Part shown: positions 8,511-16,784 of the stretch, one piece after another
Layout: each line of letters starts with the position of its first letter
Numbering within the stretch: the first letter of the stretch is position 1
From: Flavisolibacter ginsengisoli DSM 18119
Lineage (GTDB): Bacteria; Bacteroidota; Bacteroidia; Chitinophagales; Chitinophagaceae
Direction of reading: 5' to 3'
Length of the DNA: 64,000 bases
Assembly (NCBI RefSeq): GCF_900129295.1
Contig: NZ_FQUU01000003.1
Location: forward strand, 310,001-374,000
Translations under genes and position numbers: made by a program
The notes under the pieces: model-generated
The model's input: the letters and a program-made list of their open reading frames with translations, nothing else
What the model was told of the DNA's origin: nothing
Databases searched by the model: none

Positions 8511-9266
8511 TTAGGAAATTTTTACCGGAACGGAATGAATCGCATTGGCCATTTCCATGATCAAAGAAGGATCTTTTTCTATGGCATTGCCCACTACAAT
8601 AACATCTGCACCAGCTTTGCAATTGAGGTAGGCTTTTTCTGCATCACGAATGCCACCACCAACTATTAGTGGCACCTCTATATGAGAAGCTACAGTATTG
8701 ATCATGGTTTCAGTTATGGCCTTTTTGGCGCCACTTCCTGCATCCATATAGATCAACTTCATGCCGAGCATTTCACCTGCCATGGCAGTGCACATGGCAA
8801 TTTCAGGTTTATCAGCAGGCATGGCGCTGGCATTGCTGATGTAGGAAACGGTAGTAGCTGCACCTCCATCAATGACCATATAACCCGTGGGTATGATCTC
8901 CAGGCCACTGTTTTTAACAAAGGGTGCAGAAATCACATGCTGTCCTATGAGATAATCTGCATTTCGGCCAGAGATGAGCGAAAGATATAGCAGTGCATCT
9001 GCCTTTTTACTGATCTGTGAAGGGCTGCCAGGGAATAATAGAACCGGAATGGAGCAAGCCTCCCTGATCTGGCTGATACATTCATCCAGGTGATCTGAAA
9101 TGACCAGGCTTCCACCTGCAAATATATAATCGACCTTTGCGTCTACAGCCAGTTGCACTGTTTCCAGTAAAGAATCCTTTGTAACCTTATCAGGATCGAT
9201 CAACACTGCGAAAGATTTATATCCGCTCTTTTTTTTATCCAGCAACGATTGGTAAACAGGCATCAT
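8511..9266 (-). CDS. Geranylgeranylglyceryl-phosphate synthase family protein
   Basis: 251 residues from the ATG at 9266 (an in-frame TTG at 9290 would add eight residues). It is a TIM-barrel prenyltransferase: the N-terminal LIDPDK motif, GGSLVISD, LFPGSPSQIS, the IPTGYMVIDGG block, YMDAGSGA and the phosphate loop LIVGGGIRDAEKA followed by GADVIVVGNAIEKD. The enzyme class makes the ether bond between sn-glycerol-1-phosphate and a polyprenyl diphosphate, the committing step of archaeal lipids; bacterial group II members occur widely in Bacteroidota. The product in this organism is unknown. The gene appears to be alone, converging on the M28 gene. Confidence 0.9.
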   Translation of the reverse strand: MMPVYQSLLDKKKSGYKSFAVLIDPDKVTKDSLLETVQLAVDAKVDYIFAGGSLVISDHLDECISQIREACSIPVLLFPGSPSQISKKADALLYLSLISGRNADYLIGQHVISAPFVKNSGLEIIPTGYMVIDGGAATTVSYISNASAMPADKPEIAMCTAMAGEMLGMKLIYMDAGSGAKKAITETMINTVASHIEVPLIVGGGIRDAEKAYLNCKAGADVIVVGNAIEKDPSLIMEMANAIHSVPVKIS

Positions 9267-9667
9267 TATTCGTAAGGCTATGTTGTGCAAAAATGCAAAA
9301 CTTTTCCCATTGAGGCTAATCCACTGTAATTATTCATAACTATAGCAATCGAAGGGTGTGGTTTTACGTTATAATGATAGTTGAAAATGGAATAAAAAGA
9401 GCTTACAGGTGATTCATCCCTTCTTAAGTAACTGTTCGTAGGTTAATTAGTGTTTTTTCTTCTGCCGGCCAAAAAAAATCGGTAAAAAAAGATTTTTTTA
9501 TATCGTAAAAGCACGCATTGCCCTACAGGCCTGATGTGGCATTTTTCCCACTCGGTTTATCCACAGTTGTGCATATCTCTGGCTTCATTTTTCCGACTTG
9601 TAAAGATATTTTCGTCGTCCACCACAATTATAAAAAAACCACCAAAACCTTTTAAAACAAAGCAGCT
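9267..9667. other. Non-coding region upstream of nrdJ
   Basis: About 400 bases between divergent genes. It contains an AT-rich inverted repeat AAAAAAATC (9472-9480) / GATTTTTTT (9491-9499), a perfect DnaA-box 9-mer at 9557-9565 and a TATTTTCG sequence (9607-9614) that is one base off the TAnnTTTG promoter box. I looked for a cobalamin riboswitch, which would suit a B12-dependent enzyme, and saw no B12 box. Confidence 0.5.
9557..9565 (+). promoter_or_regulatory. Perfect DnaA-box 9-mer upstream of nrdJ
   Basis: TTATCCACA, the strict DnaA consensus, lies 103 bases before the nrdJ ATG. One such match is expected about every other 64-kb window by chance, so function is uncertain. Confidence 0.3.
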
Positions 9668-12600
9668 ATGGCAAGTGAAAACAGCGCAACTAAGAAGGGA
9701 CTTACGTTCACCCGTAAGTTTACCAGGGAAGATATTAATGTATTCGACCAGTTCGAGTATGATTACCGTACATCGGTTATCCGCAACCCGAGCGGAGAAA
9801 TTGTTTTCGAGATGACCAATGTAGAGGTGCCGAAACAATGGAGCCAGATCGCAACCGATATACTTGCCCAAAAGTATTTCAGAAAAGCAGGAGTGCCCCA
9901 ACCAGATGGGTCATTGGGAAGAGAAACTTCGGTGAAGCAGGTTGCACACCGCATGGCCAACTGCTGGAGAGTGTGGGGTGAGCGCTATGGATATTTTGCT
10001 TCTTTTGATGATGCACAGATATTTTATGAGGAACTGGTATATAGCATCCTTAACCAGATGTGTGTGCCTAATTCACCCCAATGGTTCAATACAGGATTGT
10101 ATGAAAGCTATGGTATCAAAGGAAAGCCCCAGGGCCACTATTATGTTGATGCTGTTGATGGCCAGTTGAAAAAATCAACATCGGCTTATGAACGTCCCCA
10201 ACCGCATGCCTGCTTTATCCTAAGTGTAGATGACGACCTTGTTGGTGATGGTGGTATCATGGATCTATGGGTGAGGGAAGCCCGCATCTTTAAATATGGT
10301 TCTGGTGTAGGAACCAATTTTTCCAACCTTCGTGGTGAGGGTGAGAAGCTGAGTGGTGGTGGAACCTCCAGTGGCCTTATGTCATTTTTGAAAATAGGTG
10401 ATCGTGCTGCTGGTGCTATCAAAAGCGGGGGAACTACGAGGAGGGCTGCCAAAATGGTTTGCCTGGACCTGGATCACCCTGAGATCGTTCAGTTCATTAA
10501 CTGGAAGATGGAAGAAGAAAAGAAAGTGAGTGCATTGATTGATGCAGGTTATGCCAGTGATTATGAGGGCGAGGCTTACAGAACAGTGAGTGGCCAGAAT
10601 TCTAATAACTCTGTACGCATACCTAATGCTTTCTTTGAAAAATTAGAAAAAGGTGAAGATTGGGAATTAACAGCCCGCACGGATGGCCGCGTGATGAAGA
10701 GAGTGCCATCTGGTGAGTTATGGAACCAGATAGCCTACGCAGCATGGCGTTGCGCTGACCCGGGTACACAATACAATACTACCATCAATGAATGGCATAC
10801 CTGCCCTGAAGGTGGAGAGATCAGAGCTTCTAATCCTTGCTCAGAATATATGTTCCTGGACAACACAGCATGCAACCTTGCCAGTGCCAACCTGATGAAA
10901 TTCTATGATTTCGAAAAAGGAATACTGGATGTAGAAGGCTTTGAATATGTATGTCGCCTGTGGACTACAGTACTGGAAGTATCTGTGCTGATGGCGCAGT
11001 TCCCTTCCAAAGAAGTAGCACAGTTAAGTTATGAATACAGAACGCTAGGATTAGGATATGCCAACCTTGGTACCTTATTGATGGTGAGCGGCATTCCTTA
11101 TGACAGTGAAAAAGCAAGAGCTATTGCAGGCTCTATCACAGCTATCATGACCGGTGTGGCTTATAAAACATCGGCTGAAATGGCAGGAGTATTAGGCGCT
11201 TTCCCACGTTATGAAGAGAACAAAGAACATATGTTGCGGGTAATGCGCAATCACAGGCTGGCAGCTTATGATGCAGATGTATATGAAGGATTAAGCGTGA
11301 AGCCACAGGGCCTGAAGGCGCAGTATTGCCCCGATTATTTATTAAAAGCAGCCTGTAAAGCCTGGGATGATGCAGTGGAACTTGGTGAGAAATATGGATA
11401 CCGCAATGCGCAATCTACTGTGATAGCGCCAACAGGTACCATCGGTTTGGTAATGGATTGTGATACTACTGGTGTTGAACCTGACTTTGCCCTGGTGAAG
11501 TTTAAAAAGCTTTCCGGTGGTGGTTATTTTAAGATCATTAACCAATCAGTTCCTGTTGCTTTAAAGAATTTGGGATACAGTGAAAAAGAAGTTGATGGTA
11601 TCATTAAATATGCTGTGGGTTCCGGAACCTTTGCCGGTGCACCTCATATTAATCATCAAAGCCTGAGCGAAAAAGGATTTATTGCTGAAGAAATTGCAAA
11701 GCTTGATAAGGCTGTTGCTTCTGCATTCGAGATCGGGTTTGTATTTAATGTATATGCATTGGGTGAAGAGTGCCTGCAACGGTTAGGCTTTAAACCGGAA
11801 CAGTATTTCAATTTTGAATGGAGCCTGCTGGAAGCATTGGGGTATACTGATGAACAAATTGAGGCTGCTAATGATTATGTATGCGGTACTATGACAGTAG
11901 AGGGTGCACCTTTATTAAAAGAAGAACACCTGGCAGTATTTGATTGCGCCAACAAATGTGGTAAGAAAGGAGAAAGATATATTCATGCGCATGGCCACAT
12001 CCGTATGATGGCAGCGGCACAGCCGTTCATCTCCGGGGCTATCTCCAAAACTATCAACCTGCCGCATGAAGCGAAGGTGGAAGAAATTGCTGACTCTTAT
12101 TTATTAAGCTGGAAGCTGGGATTAAAAGCCTGTGCCTTGTACCGTGATGGTTCAAAACTGTCACAGCCATTGAGCAATAAAAGTGATAAGAAAAAGAAAG
12201 TTGAAGATACTGTCATAGCAGAAGAGGAAAAAGCTGAGACTGTGAACAGCAGCTTTGTGGATATGGGCAAACTAACCATAGATGAATTGCTGGAAGAAGT
12301 GCACAAGAGAGTACAGGCTTCACCTGACACGCAATTGAAGCGCAAGCTGGCAAGCATTGTTGAACGTCGTGCCTTACCTGCAAAACGCAGGGGCTTCACC
12401 CAGAAGGCCAAGATCAACGGGCAAACCATTTTCCTGCGTACCGGTGAGTATGCTGACGGAGCGTTGGGAGAGATCTTTATTGATATGGCCAAGGAAGGTG
12501 CTACCATGCGTAGTATGCTGAACTGTTTTGCCATCTCTATTTCCATAGGTCTCCAGTATGGTGTGCCACTGGAAGAATTCGTAGAGAAGTTTGTATTCAC

Positions 12601-13030
12601 CAGATTTGACCCAGCAGGATTTGTAGAGCATCCAAATATTAAATCAACTACTTCTATTGTTGATTTCATCTTCCGTGCATTGGGTTATGAGTACCTTGAC
12701 CGCACAGACCTGGTGCATGTGTTGGACAAGCCGGAGGTGATGAATACAGGAACTGATGATTGGGATGAACCTGCCACCACTGAAGTTTCAACAGGCAAGC
12801 CTGCTAAACAGCCGGAGTTATCCAGCCTGAGAGTAGTTGCTTCAACTCCACAGAGTGTTAAAGCACAAAAACAGGCGGTGAAAGCTGAGAATGGCCTTGG
12901 TGCGGTGAATGCAGCGGCGAAAAGTATGCAAAGCGATGCGCCGGCCTGTAATACCTGTGGTCATATCACCGTAAGAAGCGGCACCTGTTATAAATGTTTA
13001 AACTGCGGCAACAGCATGGGTTGCAGTTAA
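9668..13030 (+). CDS. nrdJ: Adenosylcobalamin-dependent (class II) ribonucleoside-diphosphate/triphosphate reductase
   Basis: 1120 residues, a typical long NrdJ. Active-site features: the first redox cysteine C182 in ACFILS, the NPCSE motif at 389-393 with the radical-site cysteine C391, the partner cysteine in DNTACNLASANL at about 404, and PTGTIG at about 594. The C-terminal quarter carries a TSCPD-type domain and the tail ends in CNTCG...CYKCLNCGNSMGCS, combining a zinc-ribbon-like CxxC pair with the redox-shuttle cysteines. It converts ribonucleotides to deoxyribonucleotides without oxygen. No class I subunit is in the window. Gene is monocistronic, with a terminator at 13073. Confidence 0.96.
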   Translation: MASENSATKKGLTFTRKFTREDINVFDQFEYDYRTSVIRNPSGEIVFEMTNVEVPKQWSQIATDILAQKYFRKAGVPQPDGSLGRETSVKQVAHRMANCWRVWGERYGYFASFDDAQIFYEELVYSILNQMCVPNSPQWFNTGLYESYGIKGKPQGHYYVDAVDGQLKKSTSAYERPQPHACFILSVDDDLVGDGGIMDLWVREARIFKYGSGVGTNFSNLRGEGEKLSGGGTSSGLMSFLKIGDRAAGAIKSGGTTRRAAKMVCLDLDHPEIVQFINWKMEEEKKVSALIDAGYASDYEGEAYRTVSGQNSNNSVRIPNAFFEKLEKGEDWELTARTDGRVMKRVPSGELWNQIAYAAWRCADPGTQYNTTINEWHTCPEGGEIRASNPCSEYMFLDNTACNLASANLMKFYDFEKGILDVEGFEYVCRLWTTVLEVSVLMAQFPSKEVAQLSYEYRTLGLGYANLGTLLMVSGIPYDSEKARAIAGSITAIMTGVAYKTSAEMAGVLGAFPRYEENKEHMLRVMRNHRLAAYDADVYEGLSVKPQGLKAQYCPDYLLKAACKAWDDAVELGEKYGYRNAQSTVIAPTGTIGLVMDCDTTGVEPDFALVKFKKLSGGGYFKIINQSVPVALKNLGYSEKEVDGIIKYAVGSGTFAGAPHINHQSLSEKGFIAEEIAKLDKAVASAFEIGFVFNVYALGEECLQRLGFKPEQYFNFEWSLLEALGYTDEQIEAANDYVCGTMTVEGAPLLKEEHLAVFDCANKCGKKGERYIHAHGHIRMMAAAQPFISGAISKTINLPHEAKVEEIADSYLLSWKLGLKACALYRDGSKLSQPLSNKSDKKKKVEDTVIAEEEKAETVNSSFVDMGKLTIDELLEEVHKRVQASPDTQLKRKLASIVERRALPAKRRGFTQKAKINGQTIFLRTGEYADGALGEIFIDMAKEGATMRSMLNCFAISISIGLQYGVPLEEFVEKFVFTRFDPAGFVEHPNIKSTTSIVDFIFRALGYEYLDRTDLVHVLDKPEVMNTGTDDWDEPATTEVSTGKPAKQPELSSLRVVASTPQSVKAQKQAVKAENGLGAVNAAAKSMQSDAPACNTCGHITVRSGTCYKCLNCGNSMGCS

Positions 13031-13072
13031 TGATACTTTGGACGGAAAACCAAACCTATGTACCCGAACAAG

Positions 13073-13100
13073 AAATCCCGCCGAGAGGCGGGATTTTTAT
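13073..13100 (+). terminator. Rho-independent terminator after nrdJ
   Basis: Stem AAATCCCGCC / GGCGGGATTT with a GAGA loop and a following TTATTT tract. Confidence 0.85.
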
Positions 13101-13109
13101 TTGATATAG

Positions 13110-13144
13110 ATATTTTAAAAAGAAAAGGCTTCCGAAGAAGCCTT
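13110..13144 (-). terminator. Terminator after the 58-residue gene
   Basis: Stem AAGGCTTC / GAAGCCTT around a four-base loop at 13125-13144. On the minus strand it runs into TTCTTTTT, so it closes the small gene at 13151-13327. Confidence 0.75.
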
Positions 13145-13150
13145 ATACTA

Positions 13151-13327
13151 TTATTTAAAAACGTTGTTGACAGCTCCCGAAAGCATCGGGTATTTCTCAA
13201 TAACAAAATCTTTTATTGTTTCAATTACTTTTTGCGCTTGTTCATCACTGAGGCCAACTTCTGATTTTAATTTGTCTACCAGTTCAGTTACCTGTCCTTG
13301 TGCATTGTCTTTATTTAATCCAAACAT
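13151..13327 (-). CDS. Small conserved-looking helical protein, 58 residues
   Basis: ATG at 13327, TAA at 13151-13153. It starts MFGLNKDNAQGQVTELVDKL and contains SEVGLSDEQAQKVIETIKDF before ending near SGAVNNVF-K. The pattern of amphipathic helices and a KYPMLSGAVN turn resembles small DUF-type proteins of Bacteroidota; no function is known to me. Coding potential is supported by its own terminator 7 bases downstream, a regular spacing of hydrophobic residues and a start codon 65 bases from clpX. It is below the usual 60-residue cut-off and easily missed. It sits between nrdJ and clpX, pointing the same way as clpX, and could be cotranscribed as the last gene. Confidence 0.8.
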   Translation of the reverse strand: MFGLNKDNAQGQVTELVDKLKSEVGLSDEQAQKVIETIKDFVIEKYPMLSGAVNNVFK

Positions 13328-13392
13328 GATCTCTTATTAAAGGGTTTATACTTTATTAATGGTCTTGCTATAGCAAATGGGAAAAGGAATCT

Positions 13393-14640
13393 TTACGCCA
13401 CCTTTAGCAAGCTAAGTTTGCTCTTATCGAACTTGCGCATGGCATATTCCATATCCAGGTTGAAGAACTTCTCCTTGGAGGATGGTAGTTCAAACATGGC
13501 ATCTGTGAGGATACCTTCGCAAATACTGCGCAGGCCCCTGGCGCCTAATTTATACTCCACTGCTTTTTCTACCATGAAGTTCAATACATCATTCTCAATG
13601 GTAAGTTTGATTCCTTCCAACTCAAATAAGCGAATGTATTGCTTGATCAAGGCATTCTTCGGCTCTGTAAGAATGGCTCTTAATGTTTCTGCGTCTAATG
13701 GATCGAGGTGTGTAACGACAGGAAGACGTCCCAGTAATTCAGGGATCAATCCAAAAGCTTTAAGATCCTGGGCATTTACGTAGCGAAGGAGATTCTTTTT
13801 CATATTCTCCTGGAGCACTTTGTCCACGTTGAAACCAATGGTGTTGGTTTGTACACGGCGGGCAATGATCTTATCTATACCATCGAAGGCACCACCACAG
13901 ATGAACAATATGTTTTGCGTGTTGATCTTGATAAGCTTTTGCTCAGGATGTTTCCTGCCACCTTGAGGGGGAACCAGTACATCAGTTCCTTCCAGTAGCT
14001 TCAGCATTCCCTGCTGAACACCTTCGCCACTTACATCGCGGGTGATGGAAGGATTGTCGCTTTTCCTTGCGATCTTATCTATTTCATCAATGTAAACGAT
14101 GCCTCTTTCGGCTGCAGCCACATCATAATTACATACCTGTAACAAACGGGTAAGGATACTTTCAACGTCTTCACCCACATAACCTGCCTCTGTAAAAACA
14201 GTAGCATCAACAATGGTGAAGGGTACATTCAGCAATTTCGCGATGGTCTTAGCTAACAGGGTTTTACCGGTACCTGTTTCACCCACCATTACAATATTGC
14301 TCTTTTCAATCTCAATCTCATCCTTAATAGTATCCGAGGTTTTGTATTGAAGACGTTTGTAGTGATTGTAAACGGCAACTGCCAGCACTTTTTTAGCCTC
14401 GTCCTGGCCGATCACATATTCATCCAGGAATTTCTTAACCTCTATAGGTTTTTTGACGGTGAGCTTAAAGGCAGAACCACCCGCAGATTTGTCATCACGG
14501 ACCATTAATTCCTGGTCAATGATCTCCCGGGCATGTTCTACGCAGTTTTCGCATATGTGTCCTTCCTGGCCTGCAATTAAAATCTTCACTTCATCACGGC
14601 TCCGACCACAAAACGAACAATGTAAAATATTCTTTGCCAT
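13393..14640 (-). CDS. clpX: ATP-dependent Clp protease ATP-binding subunit ClpX
   Basis: 415 residues. The N-terminal zinc-binding domain has CSFCG at 8-12 and ICENC near 30. AAA+ elements: Walker A GETGTGKT near 117, Walker [11 protein letters not shown], the pore loop GYVGEDVE, and sensor-2 GARGLR near the C-terminus. ClpX unfolds tagged substrates and feeds them to ClpP. The gene lies about 300 bases downstream of the two clpP genes, in the same direction and behind a stem-loop, so it is probably a separate transcription unit though functionally coupled. Confidence 0.97.
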   Translation of the reverse strand: MAKNILHCSFCGRSRDEVKILIAGQEGHICENCVEHAREIIDQELMVRDDKSAGGSAFKLTVKKPIEVKKFLDEYVIGQDEAKKVLAVAVYNHYKRLQYKTSDTIKDEIEIEKSNIVMVGETGTGKTLLAKTIAKLLNVPFTIVDATVFTEAGYVGEDVESILTRLLQVCNYDVAAAERGIVYIDEIDKIARKSDNPSITRDVSGEGVQQGMLKLLEGTDVLVPPQGGRKHPEQKLIKINTQNILFICGGAFDGIDKIIARRVQTNTIGFNVDKVLQENMKKNLLRYVNAQDLKAFGLIPELLGRLPVVTHLDPLDAETLRAILTEPKNALIKQYIRLFELEGIKLTIENDVLNFMVEKAVEYKLGARGLRSICEGILTDAMFELPSSKEKFFNLDMEYAMRKFDKSKLSLLKVA

Positions 14641-14944
14641 TTAGTTATTTCTCGTATTAATAGAACGCTTTAAATAGAATAAAGCTGCATTTGAATCAAC
14701 AAAAATAGAAAAAACCTTTAGGAGGGAGGCTTTCTTTCCTAAATTATAAGAAACAATTAGGGGAAGCCGGGGATCAGGTGGTTGAATTTGACCTCCGCAA
14801 AGGTGAAATTGGATGAAGGCCAGTAAGGTTATGGATACAATATGATTGTAATAACCGGGAAGGACCTTCATTTTAAATACTTCTTTTAAATAGGAACCCT
14901 GCCAATGGGGCAGGGTTCCATGGAAATATTGTCAAATTATTAGA
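14641..14944. other. Spacer between clpP2 and clpX with a stem-loop
   Basis: 304 bases. A stable hairpin GGAACCCTGCC / GGCAGGGTTCC at 14893-14919 follows the downstream clpP stop codon by 26 bases on the minus strand and likely terminates the clpP pair, though its T-tract is poor. CAAAAATA at 14700-14707 is TATTTTTG on the minus strand, a -7 match without a clear -33 partner, and could belong to a clpX promoter. The 76-codon frame here is not credible. Confidence 0.5.
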
Positions 14945-15619
14945 TCAATACATTTTGTCGAGTATCTTATCAACGATACCATATTCAATGGATTTTTCTG
15001 CATCCATCCAGTAATCTCTTTCAAAATCTTTACGTATGCGCTCAATAGTTTGCCCGGTATTGTCGGCAAGGATCCTGGCGCCCATTTCCTTTGTTCGGAG
15101 GATCTGTTCAGCATGTATCTCCATATCTGCACTTACACCTTGTATATGGCCACCAAGTGAAGGCTGGTGGATCATCACTTCCCCATGAGGATAAATAAAA
15201 CGCTTCCCTTTTTCACCTGCACTAAGCAATATGCTTCCCATAGAAGCTGCCAGGCCCATACAAATGGTACTTACAGGCGACTTTATAAGCTTCATGGTAT
15301 CATAAATGACCATACCGCTTGTAACAGATCCGCCCGGACTACTGATAAAGAATTTGATCTCTTTACCGGGAGCATCAGCTTCAAGGAGCAATAATTTGGT
15401 TACTACATCCTTTGCAGACTTATCATCAACAACGCCCCACAGATATATGGCCCGGGTTTCGAAGAAGTATTTTTCAAGGCGTTTGTAGAGCATTCTGGTA
15501 TCTACTTCCGCTCTTTCTTCTTTTTCTTCCTCGTCTGGTTCACCTGGTGTGCCAGGCGTATTGGGATCGGGTTGTGGTTGCATCCTGTTCCAATAATTAT
15601 ATTGATTCTTAAAACTCAT
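14945..15619 (-). CDS. clpP2: ClpP serine protease, second paralogue with acidic N-terminal extension
   Basis: 224 residues. The protease core has the nucleophile serine in GLAASMGSILLSAG, the histidine in EVMIHQPS and the aspartate in DFERDYWM, so the triad is complete. The N-terminus differs from normal ClpP: after a short start it has a Pro/Asp/Glu-rich stretch (about residues 14-38, with PDPNTPGTPGEPDEEEKEE) before the core. The handle region GGHIQGVSADMEIHAEQI is typical. It follows the other clpP by 23 bases and is probably cotranscribed. It may form mixed or separate tetradecamers with the first copy. Confidence 0.93.
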   Translation of the reverse strand: MSFKNQYNYWNRMQPQPDPNTPGTPGEPDEEEKEERAEVDTRMLYKRLEKYFFETRAIYLWGVVDDKSAKDVVTKLLLLEADAPGKEIKFFISSPGGSVTSGMVIYDTMKLIKSPVSTICMGLAASMGSILLSAGEKGKRFIYPHGEVMIHQPSLGGHIQGVSADMEIHAEQILRTKEMGARILADNTGQTIERIRKDFERDYWMDAEKSIEYGIVDKILDKMY

Positions 15620-15642
15620 CTTTTATTCTTTTTATCAGTTAA

Positions 15643-16344
15643 TTATTTAGTTTCTGATTTCTTTTCCTTCCTGGGGTTCACCAGCAATACTTCATCCACA
15701 AGTCCATATTCCTTGGCTTCAGGGGCAGTCATCCAGTAGTCCCTGTCGAAATCTGTTTCTACACGCTCCATACTTTGGCTGGAATGGTTGCAAACTATCT
15801 CATACAATTCTCTTTTCAGTTTGCGTATTTCTTTCACAGTTACTTCGATATCCGTAGCCTGGCCACCTATTGCACCACTGGGTTGGTGCATCATGATGCG
15901 GGCATGTTTAAGGGCTGCTCTTTTGCCATGAGTGCCTGCCGCCAAGAGTACGCTACCCATAGATGCGGCCATTCCTATGCAAATGGTGGCTACATCAGGA
16001 GAAACATACTGCATGGTGTCGTAAACACCAAGGCCGGCGTAAACGCTACCTCCGGGGGAGTTGATGTACATATTGATATCCCTTGTTCTGTCAGAAGAAT
16101 CCAGGAATAAAAGCTGGGCGGTTATAATGTTGGCCACTTCGTCGTTGATAGGATAGCCGAGGAAAATGATGCGGTCCATCATTAAGCGGCTGTACACATC
16201 CATAACAGCAACGTTCATGGGCCTTTCTTCAATGATATTTGGAGTAAGAGCTGTTACCAAATATTTGCCGTAGCTGTCCAATGTATTGCTCGACATTCCT
16301 CTGTGCTTCACGGCATATTTCTCAAATTCTGAATTAAAACTCAT
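15643..16344 (-). CDS. clpP: ClpP serine protease, first paralogue
   Basis: 233 residues. Catalytic serine in GMAASMGSVLLAAG, histidine in RIMMHQPSG, aspartate in DFDRDYWM. It has the classical head-group features NSPGGSVYAGLGVYDTMQ and the substrate-axial N-terminus beginning MSFNSEFEKYAVKHRGMSS, and ends with a basic KEKKSETK tail. It is the upstream gene of a tandem clpP pair and follows trigger factor in the same direction with the small divergent gene at 16532 between, so the tig-clpP-clpX order common in bacteria is kept although broken into units. Confidence 0.95.
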   Translation of the reverse strand: MSFNSEFEKYAVKHRGMSSNTLDSYGKYLVTALTPNIIEERPMNVAVMDVYSRLMMDRIIFLGYPINDEVANIITAQLLFLDSSDRTRDINMYINSPGGSVYAGLGVYDTMQYVSPDVATICIGMAASMGSVLLAAGTHGKRAALKHARIMMHQPSGAIGGQATDIEVTVKEIRKLKRELYEIVCNHSSQSMERVETDFDRDYWMTAPEAKEYGLVDEVLLVNPRKEKKSETK

Positions 16345-16451
16345 ATCGTCTTTGATTAGATTTTAGGCAATTTAATGGATTGTGTGGTATCAAATACCGT
16401 GCTTAGCCAAAAACACGACATTTTGCCACCTGCCTGTTTGTATAGTAACAA

Positions 16452-16481
16452 TTGCAGATGCCCGGCTCAATTTTAACTTTG
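16452..16481 (+). promoter_or_regulatory. Bacteroidota-type promoter for the small membrane protein
   Basis: TTG at 16452-16454, 19-base spacer and exact TAACTTTG at 16474-16481. Predicted leader is about 45 bases to the ATG at 16532. Confidence 0.55.
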
Positions 16482-16531
16482 GTACAAACTCGGGCAATAA
16501 AACTGTGAATGAATTATCTTGAACTTTCTAT

Positions 16532-16717
16532 ATGCCGTTATTAACCTACTTATTGATAATCATTCCTATTGTACTGGCCTTTATTGCATTATGGCACCTG
16601 GATGAAAGATTATTTAATAAGATACAAAAGGAGTTTTTCGTAGGGCTGATTGAGATATTGATAGCTTTTCTGATTTTATGTGCCGGATTGATTGTGGCTG
16701 CGCTGGTCCTGACCTGA
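16532..16717 (+). CDS. Small two-helix membrane protein, 61 residues
   Basis: The sequence begins MPLLTYLLIIIPIVLAFIAL, has a short charged middle WHLDERLFNKIQKE, and a second helix IEILIAFLILCAGLIVAALV. Both segments are long enough to span the inner membrane. A matching promoter upstream and a clean terminator just downstream (16729-16762) support a real gene. I do not recognise a family. It is the only plus-strand gene between the clpP and tig transcription units. Confidence 0.65.
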   Translation: MPLLTYLLIIIPIVLAFIALWHLDERLFNKIQKEFFVGLIEILIAFLILCAGLIVAALVLT

Positions 16718-16728
16718 GGTTTTAAATA

Positions 16729-16762
16729 AAAATGGAGAACTGATTAAACAATTCTCCATTTT
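16729..16762. terminator. Bidirectional terminator between small membrane gene and tig
   Basis: 11-bp stem AAAATGGAGAA / TTCTCCATTTT with a 12-base loop, flanked by A and T tracts on either side. Confidence 0.8.
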
Positions 16763-16784
16763 ATATATAAACATGACGTAGATA

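Noticed and set aside
9267-9667. Cobalamin riboswitch upstream of nrdJ
   Set aside because: No B12 box or peripheral stem pattern could be found by eye.
12097-12669. 190-codon open frame antisense to nrdJ
   Set aside because: It lies entirely inside a strong family-matched gene on the other strand, has Ser/Phe-rich composition typical of reverse-complement frames, and no start context.
13058-13264. 68-codon plus-strand frame after nrdJ
   Set aside because: It spans two terminators and overlaps the better-supported small gene on the minus strand.
14641-14871. 76-codon frame between clpX and clpP
   Set aside because: No family match or promoter, composition irregular; its stop abuts the clpX start by coincidence.
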